This document shows positions 33,300 to 36,769 of a DNA stretch of 36,769 nucleotides, in pieces (the stretch's first letter is position 1; the number at the start of each line of letters is the position of its first letter). The notes below the pieces were generated by a model. The model made no database searches. It was given only the letters and a program-made list of their open reading frames with translations, and was not told where the DNA came from. A program made the position numbers and the translations under genes. This stretch comes from Acidimicrobiales bacterium (lineage in GTDB: Bacteria > Actinomycetota > Acidimicrobiia > Acidimicrobiales > SZUA-35): NCBI GenBank assembly GCA_024644005.1, contig JAHELU010000016.1:1-36769 (forward strand), read 5' to 3'.

Positions 33300-33443
33300 T
33301 TCGGCCGAAACACGGCTAGGATTGATAGAAGCGTGGGCAGCGGCCCACGCTTTTGATTTCTAATCGTCAGGGCCGCCCGGCCCGGTGCGTTCGTCCGGTC
33401 CGTTCGCTCGGTCGGCCAATTTCGTCTGCGAGGAGGTGCACAG
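33300..33443 (+). promoter_or_regulatory. rimP-nusA promoter with a terminator-like hairpin at the transcript start
   Basis: TAGGAT at 33317-33322 is a -10 box; transcription would begin near 33329. At that spot is a perfect 10-bp hairpin, AAGCGTGGGC (33329-33338) with GCCCACGCTT (33343-33352), loop AGCG. T-rich sequence follows (TTTTGATTT from 33351). The palindrome TTCGGCCGAA (33300-33309) lies just upstream of the box. The rimP ribosome-binding site AGGAGGTG follows 80 bases later. The hairpin may be a 5' stabiliser, an early terminator for nusA autoregulation, or a stop for upstream transcripts. Confidence 0.5.
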
Positions 33444-34098
33444 GTGTCAGATGCCACGAATTCCCCGTCGGGGGACCGGGCCGCCACGTCGCTGCGCCCG
33501 TCGTCGCCGGTGGCCGAGCGCGTCCAGGCCCTGTTGGCCCCGATCGTTGCCACCGCCGAGGTCGAGCTGCTGGACGTCGAGTGGACCGGAGGTACCCTCC
33601 GGGTCGTCATCGACCATCCGGATGGCGTGACGACAGACAATCTGGCGGCCGTCAACCGACTGATCTCGCCGATACTGGACCAGCACGACCCGGTGCCAGG
33701 GCGGTACACCCTCGAGGTCTCGAGCCCCGGCGTCGAGCGCCCCCTCCGCCGTCCGGACCACTACCGCCGGGCTCTCGGCGAGACGATCGTGGTCAAGACC
33801 GTCCCCGGTGTCGAGCCCCGACGGATCAAGGGCGCACTGCGCTCGGTGACCGACGACGACGCCACCATCGACCTGACCGTCGACGCGGTCGAGATCGACG
33901 GCGTCGAGCTGGCCGAGCCGGAGGAGCGGACCGTTCACCTGGCCGACGTCACGAGCGCCCGCACGGTCTTCGATTGGGGACCGAGCCCCAAGCCGGGCAA
34001 GGGCCGGAAGAAGCCGGGCACCGGGAAGCAGAAGAAGGGCCCGGGACCGAAGCCCGGGACCGCAACCGCATCAGTCGACGAGAGGAACGAGGTCGGAG

Positions 34099-34106
<8 letters not shown>
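33444..34106 (+). CDS. rimP: Ribosome maturation factor RimP
   Basis: RimP assists 30S assembly. The 220-residue protein has the N-terminal domain (VQALLAPIVATAEVELLDVE, LRVVIDHPDGV) and family motif YTLEVSSPGVERPLRRPDHY. The C-terminal SH3-like domain (about 115-180) is followed by a Lys/Gly/Pro-rich basic tail of about 40 residues absent from most RimP proteins. GTG 33444 has a near-perfect AGGAGGTG upstream. The 3' end overlaps the nusA start by eight bases, so NusA is probably translationally coupled. Confidence 0.95.
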
Positions 34107-35788
<1,682 letters not shown>

Positions 35789-35799
<11 letters not shown>

Positions 35800-36076
35800 C
35801 GGGCCGATCCGGACCTGTATCGGCTGCCGGGCCCGGCGGTCACAGCCGGACCTGGTCCGGTTCCATCTCGATGAGCACGCCCGGCTCAGGGTCGGCCGGA
35901 CCGGCCCGGGTCGGGGTGCGTGGTTGTGTGGCGACCAGACGGCTCGTTGCCTGGCCAGCGCTCTGCGAGCGAACGCCTTCGCCAGGGCATTCGGCCGGGA
36001 GCCGGATCGGGCATCCCTGCCGTCGCATGGCGTCGATTGGCCATCGATCGAGCGACAGCTGGTCGCCCCGTCGTAA
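35789..36076 (+). CDS. ylxR: YlxR / DUF448 RNA-binding protein
   Basis: YlxR is a small nucleic-acid-binding protein encoded in nusA-infB operons. Reported roles include transcription regulation and RNase P interaction in Firmicutes. The 95-residue protein has the family pattern PIRTCIGCRARRSQPDLVRF with its conserved C-x2-C, then GRGAWLCGDQTARCLASAL and ANAFARAFGR. ATG 35789 lies inside the last codons of nusA (11-base overlap), indicating coupled translation. A 117-base gap with its own promoter separates it from infB. Confidence 0.93.
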
Positions 36077-36132
36077 CGTCGTCGAAGCCAGGTTCACGGC
36101 CGTAGTTGGATGGGTTGCCGGATCCCGGCCGG

Positions 36133-36193
36133 TAGGATAAGAAGTCGCCTCGCTGCTCTGTAGCGACCTTTTTACAGAGGTGATCTCAACAAC
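36133..36193 (+). promoter_or_regulatory. infB promoter and leader with alternative hairpins
   Basis: TAGGAT at 36133-36138 is a -10 box, with transcription expected near 36145. The leader can fold two ways. TCGCT (36150-36154) pairs with AGCGA (36162-36166), just before CCTTTTT (36167-36173), a short terminator-like shape. Alternatively CTCTGTA (36156-36162) pairs with TACAGAG (36173-36179). The two use overlapping bases. The second covers the start of GAGGTGA (36177-36183), the infB ribosome-binding site. Confidence 0.45.
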
Positions 36194-36769
36194 GTGCCAG
36201 CAAAAGTCCGGGTCTACGAACTCGCAAGAGAGTTGGGTCTTTCCAACAAAGAGATAATCGACCTCTGCGATGCCCTCGGCATCGGTGTGAAGAGTCATTC
36301 CTCGAGTGTGGTCGAGGCCCAAGCCGATCGGCTCCGCCGCAAGGCCGAGCGCGAAGGGCTGATTCGCGAGCCGGCGGATGAGGACGGCGCCGATGACGCT
36401 GCTCGTGCTGGGGCCGAGGCGGTCGTGAGCACGAAGAAGGCGCCGCCGAAGAAGAAGGCGGCCAAGAAGGCCCCGGCACCGGCCGACGGCACCGAGGTCA
36501 CCGAGGTCACCGAGGACACCGAGGACACCGAGGACACCGAGGACACCGAGGACAAGGTGGCACCGGCCACCCCCGGCGGCGATGCAGCGAAGCCGGAGCC
36601 GGCCCCTGCCCCCCCGGCCCGAGTGGTCTCGTCCGCCGGCGCGAAGCCGAGTGCCGAGTCGAAACCGATCCCACCGCCACCGCCTGCGATCAAGCCGGCC
36701 GCAACGCCGGCCCCGGCTGCTGCGCCGCCGCCCACCCCGGCCCCTGCGGCGGCGGAAGCCACCCCGCCA
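36194..36769 (+). CDS. infB: Translation initiation factor IF-2, N-terminal part, cut by the window edge
   Basis: The frame starts at GTG 36194 (VPAKVRVYELARELGLSNKE) and is open to the last base, 192 codons. Residues 1-53 are the conserved IF-2 N-terminal module (IIDLCDALGIGVKSHSSSV), known to bind the ribosome and help place initiator tRNA through later domains. A low-complexity linker follows, with a Lys-rich patch, seven TEV/TED tripeptides and Pro/Ala-rich sequence. The GTPase domain is beyond the window. GAGGTGA lies ten bases upstream. No stop or frameshift is seen. Confidence 0.94.
   Translation, partial: MPAKVRVYELARELGLSNKEIIDLCDALGIGVKSHSSSVVEAQADRLRRKAEREGLIREPADEDGADDAARAGAEAVVSTKKAPPKKKAAKKAPAPADGTEVTEVTEDTEDTEDTEDTEDKVAPATPGGDAAKPEPAPAPPARVVSSAGAKPSAESKPIPPPPPAIKPAATPAPAAAPPPTPAPAAAEATPP
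36491..36553 (+). repeat. 9-bp tandem repeat in infB
   Basis: Seven in-frame 9-base units encode TEV twice and TED five times. The units are near-identical at the DNA level, and copy-number change keeps the frame. Confidence 0.9.

Overview
This window reads as a core-chromosome segment of a high-GC Gram-positive bacterium of the phylum Actinomycetota, most likely class Acidimicrobiia. The phylum call rests on the gene order (smc, ftsY, ffh, rpsP, KH protein, rimM, trmD, rplS, DUF2469, yraN, comM, dprA, a WhiG/FliA-type sigma factor, M23 protein, rpsB, tsf, pyrH, frr, cdsA, dxr, rseP, ispG, rimP, nusA, ylxR, infB), the presence of DUF2469 and WhiG, very high third-position GC, GTG/TTG starts, and start codons lying only 6-9 nt after a -10 box. 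The class call is an inference from overall feel and is not proven by any single gene.

Layout. 1-3014: 3' part of smc (plus strand). 2973-6069: a minus-strand, translationally coupled MoxR ATPase / DUF58 / VWA operon, converging on smc. 6219-9999: a divergent plus-strand stress module (OmpR-type response regulator, sensor kinase, membrane-anchored HtrA protease), resembling mycobacterial MprAB-PepD. 10027-12814: ftsY and ffh (SRP targeting). 12991-15751: rpsP, KH protein, rimM, trmD, rplS, DUF2469. 16043-17338: yraN, a minus-strand pair of small genes (36-aa membrane protein and 92-aa Cys/His protein), and a divergent cytochrome c lipoprotein. 17497-21392: comM, dprA and the whiG-type sigma factor, the last with a structured leader and a GC-rich tandem-repeat array just after its stop. 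21742-23119: degenerate M23 protein and a convergent LOG-family gene. 23330-28874: rpsB, tsf, pyrH, frr, cdsA. 28912-32861: dxr, rseP, ispG. 32923-33249: an unknown minus-strand coiled-coil gene. 33444-36769: rimP, nusA, ylxR and the start of infB.

How the genes work together. Most are housekeeping: SRP targeting, ribosome assembly and tRNA modification, translation factors, NusA-linked transcription, DNA uptake and recombination, phospholipid and isoprenoid precursor synthesis, chromosome condensation. The MoxR and HtrA modules look like envelope-maintenance functions set between smc and ftsY, which are neighbours in many actinobacteria. I saw no mobile element, CRISPR array, tRNA or rRNA, and no frameshifted gene.

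What stands out is regulatory or compositional rather than a new gene cassette: repeated leaderless-type starts, a leaderless 9-codon upstream ORF that contains the HtrA ribosome-binding site, hairpin-rich leaders ahead of whiG, rseP, rimP and infB, a 36-nt repeat family placed directly after stop codons, and long low-complexity tails on NusA, ribosomal protein S2, CdsA, IF-2 and HtrA. All structures and repeat counts were read by eye; none has been folded or searched computationally.
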